Source: Bradyrhizobium manausense
GTDB lineage: Bacteria > Pseudomonadota > Alphaproteobacteria > Rhizobiales > Xanthobacteraceae
Assembly (NCBI RefSeq): GCF_018130615.1
Contig: NZ_JAFCKB010000020.1
Coordinates: 1 to 64,000, forward strand
DNA: 64,000 bases
Reading direction: 5' to 3'
The notes under the pieces are model-generated. The model was not told the DNA's origin. It saw nothing but the letters and a program-made list of their open reading frames with translations, and searched no databases. Of this stretch, positions 55,261-63,726 are shown in pieces. The first letter of the stretch is position 1, and each line of letters begins with the position of its first letter. The position numbers and the translations under genes were made by a program.

Positions 55261-55956
55261 ATGTTCAAGACCGTAATCACACTTTTCCGCGGTAGCGTGG
55301 CCGCCGCCGGCGAGGAGCTGGAGGACCGGACGGCCCTGCTGATCCTCGATCAGCAGATGCGCGATGCGGCCGCAGCCGTCGAGCGCAGCAAGCGGACGCT
55401 GGCCCTGGCGATCGCGCAGGACCAGCAGGAGGGCCGCAAGCTCGAGGCGACGGTGGCCCGCATCGCCGATCTTGAGACCCGCGCGGTCGCAGCGCTCGAC
55501 GGTGGCCGCGAGGATCTCGCCAAGGACGCGGCCGAAGCCATCGCCGGCCTGGAGGCAGATCGCGATGCGGCGCTGACGGCGCGCGCGCTGTTCGCCACCG
55601 AGATCGCCCGGCTGAAGCGCCATGTCGCGAGCGCGCAGGCCCGCATCACCGAGCTCGATCGCGGCCGCCGTGTCGCCCGCGCCTCGGAAGCGGTGCGTTC
55701 GCTTCGCCGCAGCGGCATCGAGGCAGCGCGTCCTTACGAATCCACGTTGCCGGAGGCGGAGAGCACTTTGAGGCGGCTGCGCGAGCGGCAGATGGAAGCC
55801 CAGGCCGCCGATGACGCACTGGTCGAGCTCGATGCGGCCACCGGTCCGCTCGCCACCGCCGAAAGACTCGCCGAGCAGGGCTTTGGCCCCCGGCTCAAGA
55901 CGACCGCGGACGACGTGCTGGCGCGGTTGAAGTCCAAGCGCATGCCGACTGCCTGA
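55261..55956 (+). CDS. PspA/IM30-family protein
   Basis: A 231-residue almost fully helical protein. It begins with the amphipathic membrane-binding helix MFKTVITLFRGSVAAAGEEL and continues with long coiled-coil segments (RTALLILDQQMRDAAAAVERSKRTLALAIAQ, LKRHVASAQARITEL). PspA/IM30 proteins belong to the bacterial ESCRT-III superfamily, assemble on stressed inner membranes and limit proton leak. No pspF, pspB or pspC is present; a TetR protein is the apparent regulator. It is the first of four co-directional genes. Confidence 0.88.
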   Translation: MFKTVITLFRGSVAAAGEELEDRTALLILDQQMRDAAAAVERSKRTLALAIAQDQQEGRKLEATVARIADLETRAVAALDGGREDLAKDAAEAIAGLEADRDAALTARALFATEIARLKRHVASAQARITELDRGRRVARASEAVRSLRRSGIEAARPYESTLPEAESTLRRLRERQMEAQAADDALVELDAATGPLATAERLAEQGFGPRLKTTADDVLARLKSKRMPTA

Positions 55957-56010
55957 TCCCGAACCCGATCTCTCAAACCCCATCATTATTCGAGCCAACA
56001 GGAGACCATC

Positions 56011-56286
56011 ATGAACCAGAACGGCCAACCTCATAGCGGCGCCTGGGTGACCTTCACTTACGCGTCCTTCGCAGCCTCCGCCTTCCTCGTCGCCATCGGC
56101 ATCTTCTTCCTGCCGATCGATCTCTGGATGAAGGGTTATCTCACCATGGGCATCGTGATGCTGATCCAGACCTGCGTCACCCTGACCAAGACCGTGCGCG
56201 ACAACCACGAGAGCGGTCGCCTGGTGAACCGCATCGAGGATGCCAAGGCCGAGCGGCTGCTGATGGAAGTCTCCAAGGCGGCTTGA
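56011..56286 (+). CDS. YiaA/YiaB-like inner-membrane protein
   Basis: A 91-residue protein with two membrane helices (residues 13-34 and 43-59): WVTFTYASFAASAFLVAIGIFFLP and GYLTMGIVMLIQTCVTLTKTVRDNHES, the latter typical of the YiaAA/YiaB domain. It ends with a charged helix. 54 bp after the pspA-like gene and clearly in the same operon; it could be a membrane partner for that protein. Confidence 0.82.
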   Translation: MNQNGQPHSGAWVTFTYASFAASAFLVAIGIFFLPIDLWMKGYLTMGIVMLIQTCVTLTKTVRDNHESGRLVNRIEDAKAERLLMEVSKAA

Positions 56287-56337
56287 GAGGACGGCTTGAG
56301 GCGAGAACGCAGGGTAACGAGCTGCAACCGGCTCGGG

Positions 56338-56363
56338 GCGGCGGATGCGGAAGCATCCGCCGC
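56338..56363. terminator. Possible attenuating terminator between yiaA-like and GNAT-like genes
   Basis: GCGGCGGATGC (56338-56348), GGAA, then GCATCCGCCGC form a perfect 11-bp hairpin. It is followed by CTTCAGG rather than a T run, so it may only reduce read-through or protect the upstream message. Confidence 0.5.
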
Positions 56364-56484
56364 TTCAGGCCATTTGCAGCGATCGCGGCAACATAATCTT
56401 TACCCTGCAAGCGTCCCAAAAATGGTGCTCATCGCTCCTTAAACGCTTTGCGCGAAGAACCGTCCCGATCACAGGCGGGCGAGC

Positions 56485-57507
56485 ATGGCAGATCTCGGAA
56501 CCGAACGAAGCTGGCACCACTTGCGCGAGGCCGCCAGGCGGATGCGCGGCCATGCGGCGTTCTGGTTCAAGGCATTCGCTCAGCCGACCATCGATCTTGC
56601 CTTGCGCACCCACCCCGGGCACGTGACCCGCATCGTCGAGAGTCCCGGCCTGTCGTTGTCGCAGGGTGAACTGGACCGCCTGGTTGCGCAGCTCCGCACC
56701 GTCGCAGCCAAGACGCTGCCGGCCGATGAATTGACCTATGGCATCTTCTCCGGCGAACGCGAGCGCCTGTCCCGCGCCATCGTCACGTTGATCTCGGAGG
56801 AGGACAGCGGGCGCCCGATCGCGTTCAACGCACTGTCGGTGATGCGGGTCGAGCTCGACGGCGCGCCCGCCGACGTCACCCATCTCGGGCTCGTGATGGT
56901 CGATCCCGATGCGCGCGGGCAGGGGCTGTCCTGGGTGCTCTACGGCCTGACCACGCTGGTGCTGTTCCTGCGCGACGGCCTGCGCCCGCGCTGGATCTCC
57001 AACGTCACCCAGGTGCCCAGCGTGGTCGGCATGGTCAGCGAGACTTTTTCCGACGTCTATCCATCGCCGCGCGCGGAAGCGCGTCAGAGTTTTGCCCATC
57101 TTCAACTCGCCCGCGGTATCATGCGGCTGCACCGCAGCGTGTTTGGCGTCGGCGATGAGGCGGGATTCGACGAGGGCCGCTCCGTCATCACGGATGCCTA
57201 TACCGGCGGCTCCGATGCGCTGAAAAAGACGTTTAACGAGGCGCCGAAGCATCGCGATCCGCAATATGGCGAGTTCTGTGCCCGCGAGCTCAACTACGAT
57301 CGCGGCGACGATGTCCTCCAGATCGGCCGCGTCGATCTTGCGGCCGCACGCGCCTATTTGTTCGAGCAAGTGCCGCACGGCTCGCTGCCCGGCCTGTTGG
57401 TTGCCTCGCTGTTCCTGGGGCTGCAACGGCTGGTGTTGCCGGTCATGCACTGGCTCGACGATGACAGGACGTTTGGCACGCTGCGGCCACGGCGGGGGCG
57501 CGGCTGA
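56485..57507 (+). CDS. GNAT-like acetyltransferase domain protein
   Basis: A 340-residue protein with no signal peptide. A GNAT-like acetyl-CoA site is suggested by THLGLVMVDPDARGQGLSWVLYG at about residues 132-154, with the R-x-x-G-x-G form as RGQGLS. The N-terminus has arginine-rich RSWHHLREAARRMRGHAAFWFKAF, and the C-terminus may include a short hydrophobic segment (SLPGLLVASLFLGLQRLVLPV). The stop overlaps the start of the next gene by one base (TGATG), so the two are coupled. Function is unknown; it is in line with the pspA-like operon. Confidence 0.62.
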   Translation: MADLGTERSWHHLREAARRMRGHAAFWFKAFAQPTIDLALRTHPGHVTRIVESPGLSLSQGELDRLVAQLRTVAAKTLPADELTYGIFSGERERLSRAIVTLISEEDSGRPIAFNALSVMRVELDGAPADVTHLGLVMVDPDARGQGLSWVLYGLTTLVLFLRDGLRPRWISNVTQVPSVVGMVSETFSDVYPSPRAEARQSFAHLQLARGIMRLHRSVFGVGDEAGFDEGRSVITDAYTGGSDALKKTFNEAPKHRDPQYGEFCARELNYDRGDDVLQIGRVDLAAARAYLFEQVPHGSLPGLLVASLFLGLQRLVLPVMHWLDDDRTFGTLRPRRGRG

Positions 57508-58724
57508 TGACATCTGTCGTGATTGCCAATGCAATCGTCAATGTCTGCGGCGTCATCGGGCTCATCGTCGCGATGCTCGCGCTCCACCGGCGCGATGCAC
57601 GGAGCCCGTTGACCAGACGCTTCCTGATCGCGCTCGGCATCGTCGCGCTGCTGTTTCTGGTGCGAAGCGTGGCGTGGTTGACCGGAAGCAGCCTGCTCGA
57701 CGACCTCTCGGTGATCCCCGCCGCCGCCATTCCCTTCGGCGCGCTGATCGTGACCGAGGGGATGCTGCGGCGGCACGCGCCCCGCGCCGTCAAGCTTGCC
57801 GTGATGGTTGGCGCAGCCGTGCTTGGCGTCGGCGGTGCCCTGGGGCTCGAACGCTTCGACACGCCCTATGCCGTCGCGCTCGCGCTGTTTCAGCTCGGCG
57901 GCTTCGCGGCTTGCGCGTTCCTGCTCGCGACCCGCGACCGCCAGTCGCTGATGGCCTCGGAGAACCGGGGCATCGATCGCATGACTATCGGCGCCGTTAT
58001 CGTGTTGCCCTTCATCGTCACCGATTTCGGAGCGTTGATGCCGGACATGCCGGTCAAGCTGGGCGCGCTTGGCGCACTGCTCGTGGTCACCGCCATGTTG
58101 ATCGCCGGCAGCAGCGGGGAAGCACGCTGGCACGCGGTGCTGCTCACGGTGCTCCGGCTGGTGAGCTCGGCGTTGCTCGGGCTCGCCGCGGCCTTCGTGG
58201 CCCCTGACGTCGATGCGGCGCAAATTGCGCGCTTCTGCGCCATCGCCGTGTCAGGCGTTCTGGCGATCGGCCTTATGACCGATACCTTGAGATCTTACCT
58301 CGAATCCCGCGCGCCGGGCGTGCTGAGCTCGGTCGCGATCTCGCCGGCGACGACACGCGACCAACTCATCGCGGAGCTGTTGCGTCACCCGCTGTTCGAG
58401 AGCGCGAGGCGGTATCGCGAGGACGATCTCGCGGCTTACGATCCGCTCCTGCTGCGTCACCGTCTCATGAGCCATCGCGTGCTGCGGCGCGCCGATGCGC
58501 CGTGGGGGCATCCGTCGATCGATCCGGCGGTGGAGCGGCTGGTGTCGCTGCTGGCCGCGGGCAATGCGACACATCTCGTCGTGCTCTCATCCGACCCGGT
58601 CGATCTTCTGGCACTCGCGGTTCCCGTGACGTCGGCCGATCCCGCCACCGAGACGGCGATCGCCCTGGTGCAGCGCATCCTGATCATGACGGATGATGTC
58701 CCGCCTCGGGCGATGATGGCCTGA
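57507..58724 (+). CDS. Polytopic membrane protein, unknown function
   Basis: A 405-residue protein. About eight or nine helices fill residues 4-260 (first ones at IANAIVNVCGVIGLIVAMLAL and FLIALGIVALLFLVRSVAW), followed by a cytoplasmic tail of about 140 residues (TRDQLIAELLRHPLFESARRYREDDLAAYDPLLLRHRLM). I do not recognise the family. Its start overlaps the GNAT-like gene stop, and both lie downstream of the pspA-like and yiaA-like genes in the same direction, so it is a candidate member of that module. Confidence 0.7.
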   Translation: MTSVVIANAIVNVCGVIGLIVAMLALHRRDARSPLTRRFLIALGIVALLFLVRSVAWLTGSSLLDDLSVIPAAAIPFGALIVTEGMLRRHAPRAVKLAVMVGAAVLGVGGALGLERFDTPYAVALALFQLGGFAACAFLLATRDRQSLMASENRGIDRMTIGAVIVLPFIVTDFGALMPDMPVKLGALGALLVVTAMLIAGSSGEARWHAVLLTVLRLVSSALLGLAAAFVAPDVDAAQIARFCAIAVSGVLAIGLMTDTLRSYLESRAPGVLSSVAISPATTRDQLIAELLRHPLFESARRYREDDLAAYDPLLLRHRLMSHRVLRRADAPWGHPSIDPAVERLVSLLAAGNATHLVVLSSDPVDLLALAVPVTSADPATETAIALVQRILIMTDDVPPRAMMA

Positions 58725-58840
58725 TGTATTGTCGAGGTCGAGGTCTGGTCCTTCGGACCATCCCGGAATGACGGATCACACATTGAGATTCGAACGCAAG
58801 TGCGATATGGCTCTCGCGCTTTCAAAGGCGGAGACGAGCT

Positions 58841-59047
58841 TTGTCGAAACAATCCCTGCGTGAAGAGGCTGAGCGCCTGATCCGCGAATCGATGGAAAAG
58901 AAGACCATTGTCGTGAAGCAGGGCTCGACCCGCATTGAGGCCGTTTGCGGCAAATGCGGCGCGCCAAACCGGGTCCAGGCGGAAAAAGGCCAGACCCGCG
59001 TCAAGTTCGCCTGCAAGAATTGCGGGCACAAGCAAGAGACGCTGTAG
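58841..59047 (+). CDS. Small zinc-ribbon protein
   Basis: A 68-residue protein with four cysteines in two CxxC pairs, Cys36-Gly-Lys-Cys39 and Cys58-Lys-Asn-Cys61, framing a short beta hairpin, the pattern of a zinc ribbon. The N-terminal 25 residues form a charged helix. Start is TTG at 58841 with GGAG upstream (an internal ATG at 58892 would give 51 residues and keep both Cys pairs). Function is unknown. It is followed by a repeat element. Confidence 0.7.
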   Translation: MSKQSLREEAERLIRESMEKKTIVVKQGSTRIEAVCGKCGAPNRVQAEKGQTRVKFACKNCGHKQETL

Positions 59048-59054
59048 GGCTGAC

Positions 59055-59281
59055 TTCACCTCTCCCCGCCCTTCTGCGGGGAGAGGTCGGATCGCCCTCG
59101 GCGATGCGAAGCATCGTCCGACGCGATCCGGGTGAGGGGCATGGCACTGGGGCGCCGCGATAAAAGTCTCGCCAGCTCCACCGCCGCGCTCTGCGAGATC
59201 CCTTGAATAATTTCAAACCGCAATTGCGGAGGCAGCCCCTCACCCCACCCTCTCCCCGTAAGAACGGGGCGAGGGAGTGAG
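59055..59281. repeat. Palindromic intergenic repeats, CCTCTCCCC type
   Basis: CCTCTCCCCGCCCTTCTGCG with GGGGAGAGG forms one hairpin, GCGATGCGAAGCATCG another, and GATCCGGGTGAGGGGC the end of the left element; a second piece at 59232-59281 carries CCCTCACCCCACCCTCTCCC. The motifs match 85-200 and 22295-22424. It lies between convergent gene ends. Confidence 0.7.
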
Positions 59282-59295
59282 AGAGCGGTGCTTGC

Positions 59296-60141
59296 CTACT
59301 CCCCCTCCACAAATTTCCTAAACGCATCCGCATAATCCGGGTGCCAGCGCGACAGCGGTGGGCGGTTCTCGACGATGTCGCCGGCGGCCCAGAGCATGCG
59401 CTTCTCGTCGAGCGCGCGCGGCACGTCGTTGTCGGGGCAGAGAATGTAGAAATCGCCGGCCTCGAGCCGCGTCAGCATGAACTCCACCGTCTGCTCCGGC
59501 GTCCATGCGCCGGCCGGCTTTTCAGTGCGGCCCTTCGCGGTGAGTCTCGTGAACACGAAGCCGGGAATCAGCAGATGTGCCGTGACGTGGCAATCCCTGG
59601 TGTTGCGTAGCTCGTGCTGCAGCGCTTCCGTAAAGGCCTTCACGCCGGCCTTGGAGACGTTATAGGCGGGATCGCCGGGCGGGGTGGTGATGCCCTGCTT
59701 CGAGCCAGTGTTGATGATGAGGCCGCAACTGCCGCGCGCGATCATGTTGGGGGCGAAGATGCGCGAGCCGTTGATGATGCCCCACATGTTGACGGCGATG
59801 ATGCGCTGCCAATCGTCGGGTTCGCCGAACAGCGTGCTGCCGGGCTGTATGCCGGCGTTGTTCATGAGCAGGTCTGTGCCGCCGAAATGCGCGCCTACCG
59901 CGCGTTCCAGTTCCCTGACGCTCTCTGCCTTGCCGACGTCGACGGCGAAGGTCATGACATGTGTGGCGGGCGCAACAGATAACAGCTTTGTTGCGGCTTC
60001 AGTCAGTCGCGCCTCGTCGACATCGGCGATGCATACCTTCATCCCGGCGCGTGCGAAGGCTTCGGCGGCAGCAAATCCGATGCCCGAGGCGCCACCGGTG
60101 ATCACGGCAACATTGTCTTTGACGATTGCAGGATGCGGCAT
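59296..60141 (-). CDS. Short-chain dehydrogenase/reductase
   Basis: A 280-residue SDR. The NAD(P) motif is TGGASGIG (about residues 15-22), NNAG follows, the catalytic Ser is in INTGSKQG and Tyr-x-x-x-Lys in YNVSK. Asp after strand 2 (CIADVDEARL) suggests preference for NAD(H). The C-terminal part (about residues 200-280) is longer than minimal SDRs. ATG 60141 follows CCGGAGAACAGCG. It is divergent from an aldehyde dehydrogenase, so both may act on the same alcohol/aldehyde pathway. Confidence 0.93.
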   Translation of the reverse strand: MPHPAIVKDNVAVITGGASGIGFAAAEAFARAGMKVCIADVDEARLTEAATKLLSVAPATHVMTFAVDVGKAESVRELERAVGAHFGGTDLLMNNAGIQPGSTLFGEPDDWQRIIAVNMWGIINGSRIFAPNMIARGSCGLIINTGSKQGITTPPGDPAYNVSKAGVKAFTEALQHELRNTRDCHVTAHLLIPGFVFTRLTAKGRTEKPAGAWTPEQTVEFMLTRLEAGDFYILCPDNDVPRALDEKRMLWAAGDIVENRPPLSRWHPDYADAFRKFVEGE

Positions 60142-60270
60142 CGCTGTTCTCCGGGATTGGCTTTTGGTCGAGCTATAACATGGCACTCTCGCGAGCCTGC
60201 ACAAGTCGGCATGGGAGATCTTCGTCCCGCGCCGCCTTTACGCTCATCCGGCAGCGCTGTATTCTGTTCG

Positions 60271-60312
60271 ACCTAACGATCCCGCCCAGATCGAACCTAA
60301 TCAATGACCTAA
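60271..60312. other. Three ACCTAA repeats upstream of the aldehyde dehydrogenase gene
   Basis: ACCTAA occurs at 60271-60276, 60295-60300 and 60307-60312, in the contexts CGACCTAACG, GAACCTAATC and TGACCTAACC. Start distances are 24 and 12 bp. They lie 17 bp before the start codon and could be an operator. Confidence 0.4.
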
Positions 60313-60328
60313 CCTAGGGAGTGCAGCC

Positions 60329-61825
60329 ATGGCTGTGTCGCAGGCTATTCCGATCACGCGCCATCCGTTCGCCAACGGCTCCTACAAGCAAATGCTGATC
60401 GACGGGAAGTGGGTCGACGCGGCTTCAGGTAAGCGCTTCGAGACCCACAACCCCGCCACCGGCGAACTGCTCGCAACCGTCGCCGAAGGCGACAAGGAAG
60501 ACGTCGACCGCGCAGTCGCCGCCGCCCGCCGTGCCTTCGAGGGGCCCTGGAGCAAGGTGAAGCCGTTCGAGCGGCAGAACCTGCTGCTCAAGCTCGCCGA
60601 CCTCGTCGAGAAGAGTTTCGACGAATTGTCGCAGCTCGACACGCTCGATATGGGTGCGCCGCTGAGCCGCACCCGCGCCTATCGCCTGCGCGCCGTCGGC
60701 ATGCTGCGCTATTACGCCGGCCAGACCACCGCGATGCATGGCGAGACCATCGAGAACTCGCTGCCCGGCGAAATCTTCTCCTACACGCTGAAGGAACCGA
60801 TCGGTGTCGTCGGTGCCATCATTCCCTGGAACGGCCCACTCACCGCGACGATCTGGAAGATCGGTCCCGCCATCGCGACCGGCTGCACCGTGGTGCTCAA
60901 GCCGGCGGAAGAAGCGCCGCTGACCTCGCTGCGCATTGCCGAGCTCGCCATGGAAGCCGGCATTCCGCCCGGCGTCGTCAACGTCGTGCCCGGCTATGGC
61001 GAAACCGCGGGCGCCGCGCTCGCCTCGCACCGTGATGTCGACAAGGTCGCTTTCACCGGCTCGCACGTCACGGGTCAGTCGATCATCCGGGCGTCGGCCG
61101 GCAACCTCAAGCGCGTCTCGCTCGAGCTCGGCGGCAAGTCGCCGGACATCGTGTTCGCCGATGCCGATCTCGATGCTGCCGTTCCCGGTGCCGCGATGGC
61201 GGTGTTTGCCAATTCGGGGCAGATCTGCAGCGCCGGTACGCGCCTGTTCGTCGAGCAGGCGATCTACGAGGAATTCGTCGGCCGCGTCGCCGAGTTCGGC
61301 AAGAAGCTGCAGGTCGGCAACGGCCTCGATCCCAACGTTCAGATCGGGCCGCTGGTCTCCGAGCAGCAGCTCGAGCGTGTCACGGGCTATCTCGACATCG
61401 GCCAGAAGGAAGGTGCGAAAGCGCTCGCCGGCGGCGGCCGCGTTACTGAAGGCGCGCTGTCGAAGGGGTTCTTCGTCTCGCCGACCGTGTTCGCGGGCGT
61501 TCAGGACAACATGCGCATCGCGCAGGAGGAGATCTTTGGTCCTGTCATCTCCGCGATCGCATTCAAGGACATGGACGAGCTGGTCAAGCGCGCCAACAAC
61601 ACCACCTTCGGTCTCGGCTCCGGATTGTGGACGCGCGACGTCACCAAGGCGCATGCGGTTGCGAAGCGCTTGCGTGCCGGCTCGGTGTGGGTGAATTGCT
61701 ATCAGGCGATGGATCCGGCCGTGCCCTTCGGCGGCTACAAGATGAGCGGCTATGGCCGCGAGTCCGGTAAGCAGCACGTCGAGGAATATCTCAACGTGAA
61801 GGCCGTCTGGATCAAGACGGCTTAA
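60329..61825 (+). CDS. NAD(P)-dependent aldehyde dehydrogenase
   Basis: A 498-residue ALDH superfamily enzyme that oxidises aldehydes to acids. Key residues: IIPWNGPLTATIWKIGPAIATG (coenzyme site), Glu in LELGGKSPDIV, catalytic Cys in NSGQICSAGTRLFV, and the C-terminal FGGYKMSGYGRESGKQHVEEYLNVKAVWI. The N-terminus ITRHPFANGSYKQMLIDGKWVDAASGK and C-terminal motif fit the betaine/phenylacetaldehyde type. The start ATG is preceded by GGGAGTGCAGCC. It is divergent from an SDR and followed by an ene-reductase on the same strand. Confidence 0.95.
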   Translation: MAVSQAIPITRHPFANGSYKQMLIDGKWVDAASGKRFETHNPATGELLATVAEGDKEDVDRAVAAARRAFEGPWSKVKPFERQNLLLKLADLVEKSFDELSQLDTLDMGAPLSRTRAYRLRAVGMLRYYAGQTTAMHGETIENSLPGEIFSYTLKEPIGVVGAIIPWNGPLTATIWKIGPAIATGCTVVLKPAEEAPLTSLRIAELAMEAGIPPGVVNVVPGYGETAGAALASHRDVDKVAFTGSHVTGQSIIRASAGNLKRVSLELGGKSPDIVFADADLDAAVPGAAMAVFANSGQICSAGTRLFVEQAIYEEFVGRVAEFGKKLQVGNGLDPNVQIGPLVSEQQLERVTGYLDIGQKEGAKALAGGGRVTEGALSKGFFVSPTVFAGVQDNMRIAQEEIFGPVISAIAFKDMDELVKRANNTTFGLGSGLWTRDVTKAHAVAKRLRAGSVWVNCYQAMDPAVPFGGYKMSGYGRESGKQHVEEYLNVKAVWIKTA

Positions 61826-61943
61826 GGCCTGTGCTCTCCCGCGTTCCGCGCGAGGGAATATCAGCTTTTAGTGGGGCGGCGCCTTTTCTGGTGGCCGCCC
61901 TCGCTATATGCTGCGCATCCTTTCGTACACATCCGGGGTCCCC

Positions 61944-63071
61944 ATGAAATTCGAGGCGTTGTTCAGGCCGTTGCAGGTCGGTCCGTACAAGCTCGCGCAT
62001 CGCGTCGCGATGGCGCCGCTGACGCGCATGCGCGCCGAGCGCGACAGCTTTTCGCCGCGCCCGCTCAACGCCGAGTATTACGGCCAGCGCGCGACGAAAG
62101 GCGGCCTGATCATCGCCGAAGCCTCGCCGGTGCTGTCGCAGGGGCGGGGCAACCCGGCAACGCCGGGCATCTATTCGGACGCGCAAGTCTCCGGCTGGCG
62201 CAAGGTGGTCGATGCCGTGCACGCCAAGGGCGGCATCATCTTCCTCCAGCTCTGGCATGTCGGCCGGGTCTCGCACTCATCGTATCATGGCGGCGCAATG
62301 CCGGTCTCGGCGTCAGCGATCCCGATCAGGGCCGAAGGCATGAAGGCGATGACGGCGGACGGAAAGCTCGCCGACTACGAGACGCCGCGCGCGCTGGAGA
62401 CGGACGAGGTCAAGGGTATCGTCGAAGCGTTCCGGCAGGGCGCGAAGAACGCGCTCGCGGCCGGCTTCGATGGCGTGGAGATCCACGGCGCCAACGGCTA
62501 TCTGCTCGAGCAGTTCTTGCAGTCGCGCAGCAACCAGCGCACCGATCAGTATGGCGGTTCGATCGAGAACCGTACGCGCCTGCTGCTGGAGGTCACGCAG
62601 GCCGCGATCGATGTCTGGGGCGCGAACCGCGTTGGCTTACGGTTATCGCCGCATGGCATTGCCAACGATTCCGCTGAGCCCGATCCGATGCCGCTTTACA
62701 CCCACGTGGTGAAAGCGCTCGACAAGCTCGGCCTTGCTTATCTGCATCTCATCGAGCCGCGCTCCAGCGGCGCGGGCCGTGCCGACGTTCACTGGGAGAA
62801 CGTGCCGTCGGCGATGGTGCTGTTCCGCCCGCATTACAGCGGCGTGCTGATGACCGCCGGCGGCTTCACCGGCGAGACGGCGAATGCCGCAATTGCCGAG
62901 GGCCACGCCGATATCATCGCTTTCGGCCGGATCTTCATCTCCAACCCCGACCTGCCGCGGCGGCTCGAGCGTGATTATCCGATCACGCCGTATAACCGCG
63001 CGACATTCTATGGCGGCGAGGAGAAGGGATATACGGATTATCCCGTTTATGACGAGCTGACGCCGGCCTGA
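61944..63071 (+). CDS. Old yellow enzyme-family alkene reductase
   Basis: A 375-residue FMN-dependent ene-reductase. Motifs: HRVAMAPLTRMRAE at the N-terminus, FLQLWHVGRVSHSSY, the active-site pair H-x-x-N in GVEIHGANGYLLEQFLQSRSNQRTDQYGGSIENR, and LMTAGGFTGETANAAIAEGHADIIAFGR at the phosphate site. It reduces alpha,beta-unsaturated carbonyls, nitroesters or maleimides, as in the NemA group. The start ATG 61944 (MKFEALFRPLQVGPYKLAHR) has GGGGTCC upstream. A GGGCGGC/GCCGCCC hairpin lies in the gap after the ALDH gene. Confidence 0.95.
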   Translation: MKFEALFRPLQVGPYKLAHRVAMAPLTRMRAERDSFSPRPLNAEYYGQRATKGGLIIAEASPVLSQGRGNPATPGIYSDAQVSGWRKVVDAVHAKGGIIFLQLWHVGRVSHSSYHGGAMPVSASAIPIRAEGMKAMTADGKLADYETPRALETDEVKGIVEAFRQGAKNALAAGFDGVEIHGANGYLLEQFLQSRSNQRTDQYGGSIENRTRLLLEVTQAAIDVWGANRVGLRLSPHGIANDSAEPDPMPLYTHVVKALDKLGLAYLHLIEPRSSGAGRADVHWENVPSAMVLFRPHYSGVLMTAGGFTGETANAAIAEGHADIIAFGRIFISNPDLPRRLERDYPITPYNRATFYGGEEKGYTDYPVYDELTPA

Positions 63072-63079
63072 CCTCTCCC

Positions 63080-63207
63080 GTCATTCCGGGGCGATGCGCA
63101 GCATCGACCCGGAATCCATTTCACGTCCTGGATTGTCGCCTGATGGATTCTCAGATGCGCAATTGCGTATCATAGCTCGCGACTTCGTCGCGCCCCGCAA
63201 TGACGAC
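63080..63207. repeat. Dispersed palindromic repeat (TGCGCAATTGCG family), copy 2
   Basis: It starts with TCATTCCGGGGCGATGC and its complement GCATCGACCCGGAA (63081-63115), then TCTCAGATGCGCAATTGCGT at 63150-63169 and CATAGCTCGCGACTTCGTCG. The second half matches the order of motifs at 1154-1229, and the first half resembles 5892-5986. Confidence 0.75.
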
Positions 63208-63219
63208 GGAGGGACTTTC

Positions 63220-63726
63220 ATGGCCAAAGCCGCAGTCGCCGCAGGAACTGCCACCGGCCAGTGCCTCTGCGGCAAGGTCACCTTCGAGATCGACGTCCCG
63301 GCACGCTGGGCCTGGCACGATCATTCCGCCGCCAGCCGCCGCGCCCATGGCGCGGCCTACGCCACCTATGTCGGCAGCTGGAGGAAGCGCTTTCGCATCA
63401 CCTCGGGCAAGACCGCGCTGACCCGCTACGAGGACAAGGCAACCAAGACCACGCGCAGCTTCTGCTCGCATTGCGGCACGCCGATCGCCTATGAGCGGCC
63501 GCGTGGCCCGCACATGGTCAACATCCCTCGTGCGCTGTTCAGGGAGCGTACCGGCCGCCAGCCGCTCTATCACATCGCGATCGAGGAGTTGCAGGAGTGG
63601 GCCTATACTGGCGAGCCACTGGTGCCGCTGAAGGGTTTTCCCGGCGTGGTCTGGCAGCGCTCGAAAAAGAAGAAGCGAGCTAGCGGCGAGGACCCGTTTG
63701 ACCTCGGCCGCGAGGAGGCGCTTTAG
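63220..63726 (+). CDS. GFA (glutathione-dependent formaldehyde-activating, CENP-V/GFA-like) family protein
   Basis: A 168-residue zinc protein. The two Cys motifs of the family are Gln-Cys15-Leu-Cys17-Gly-Lys-Val-Thr-Phe and SFCSHCGTPIAYE. GFA-fold members may bind glutathione adducts or other thiols; enzyme activity is not assured. ATG 63220 is preceded by GACGGAGGGAC. The last 47 bp overlap the 3' end of the convergent TfoX-like gene. Confidence 0.9.
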   Translation: MAKAAVAAGTATGQCLCGKVTFEIDVPARWAWHDHSAASRRAHGAAYATYVGSWRKRFRITSGKTALTRYEDKATKTTRSFCSHCGTPIAYERPRGPHMVNIPRALFRERTGRQPLYHIAIEELQEWAYTGEPLVPLKGFPGVVWQRSKKKKRASGEDPFDLGREEAL

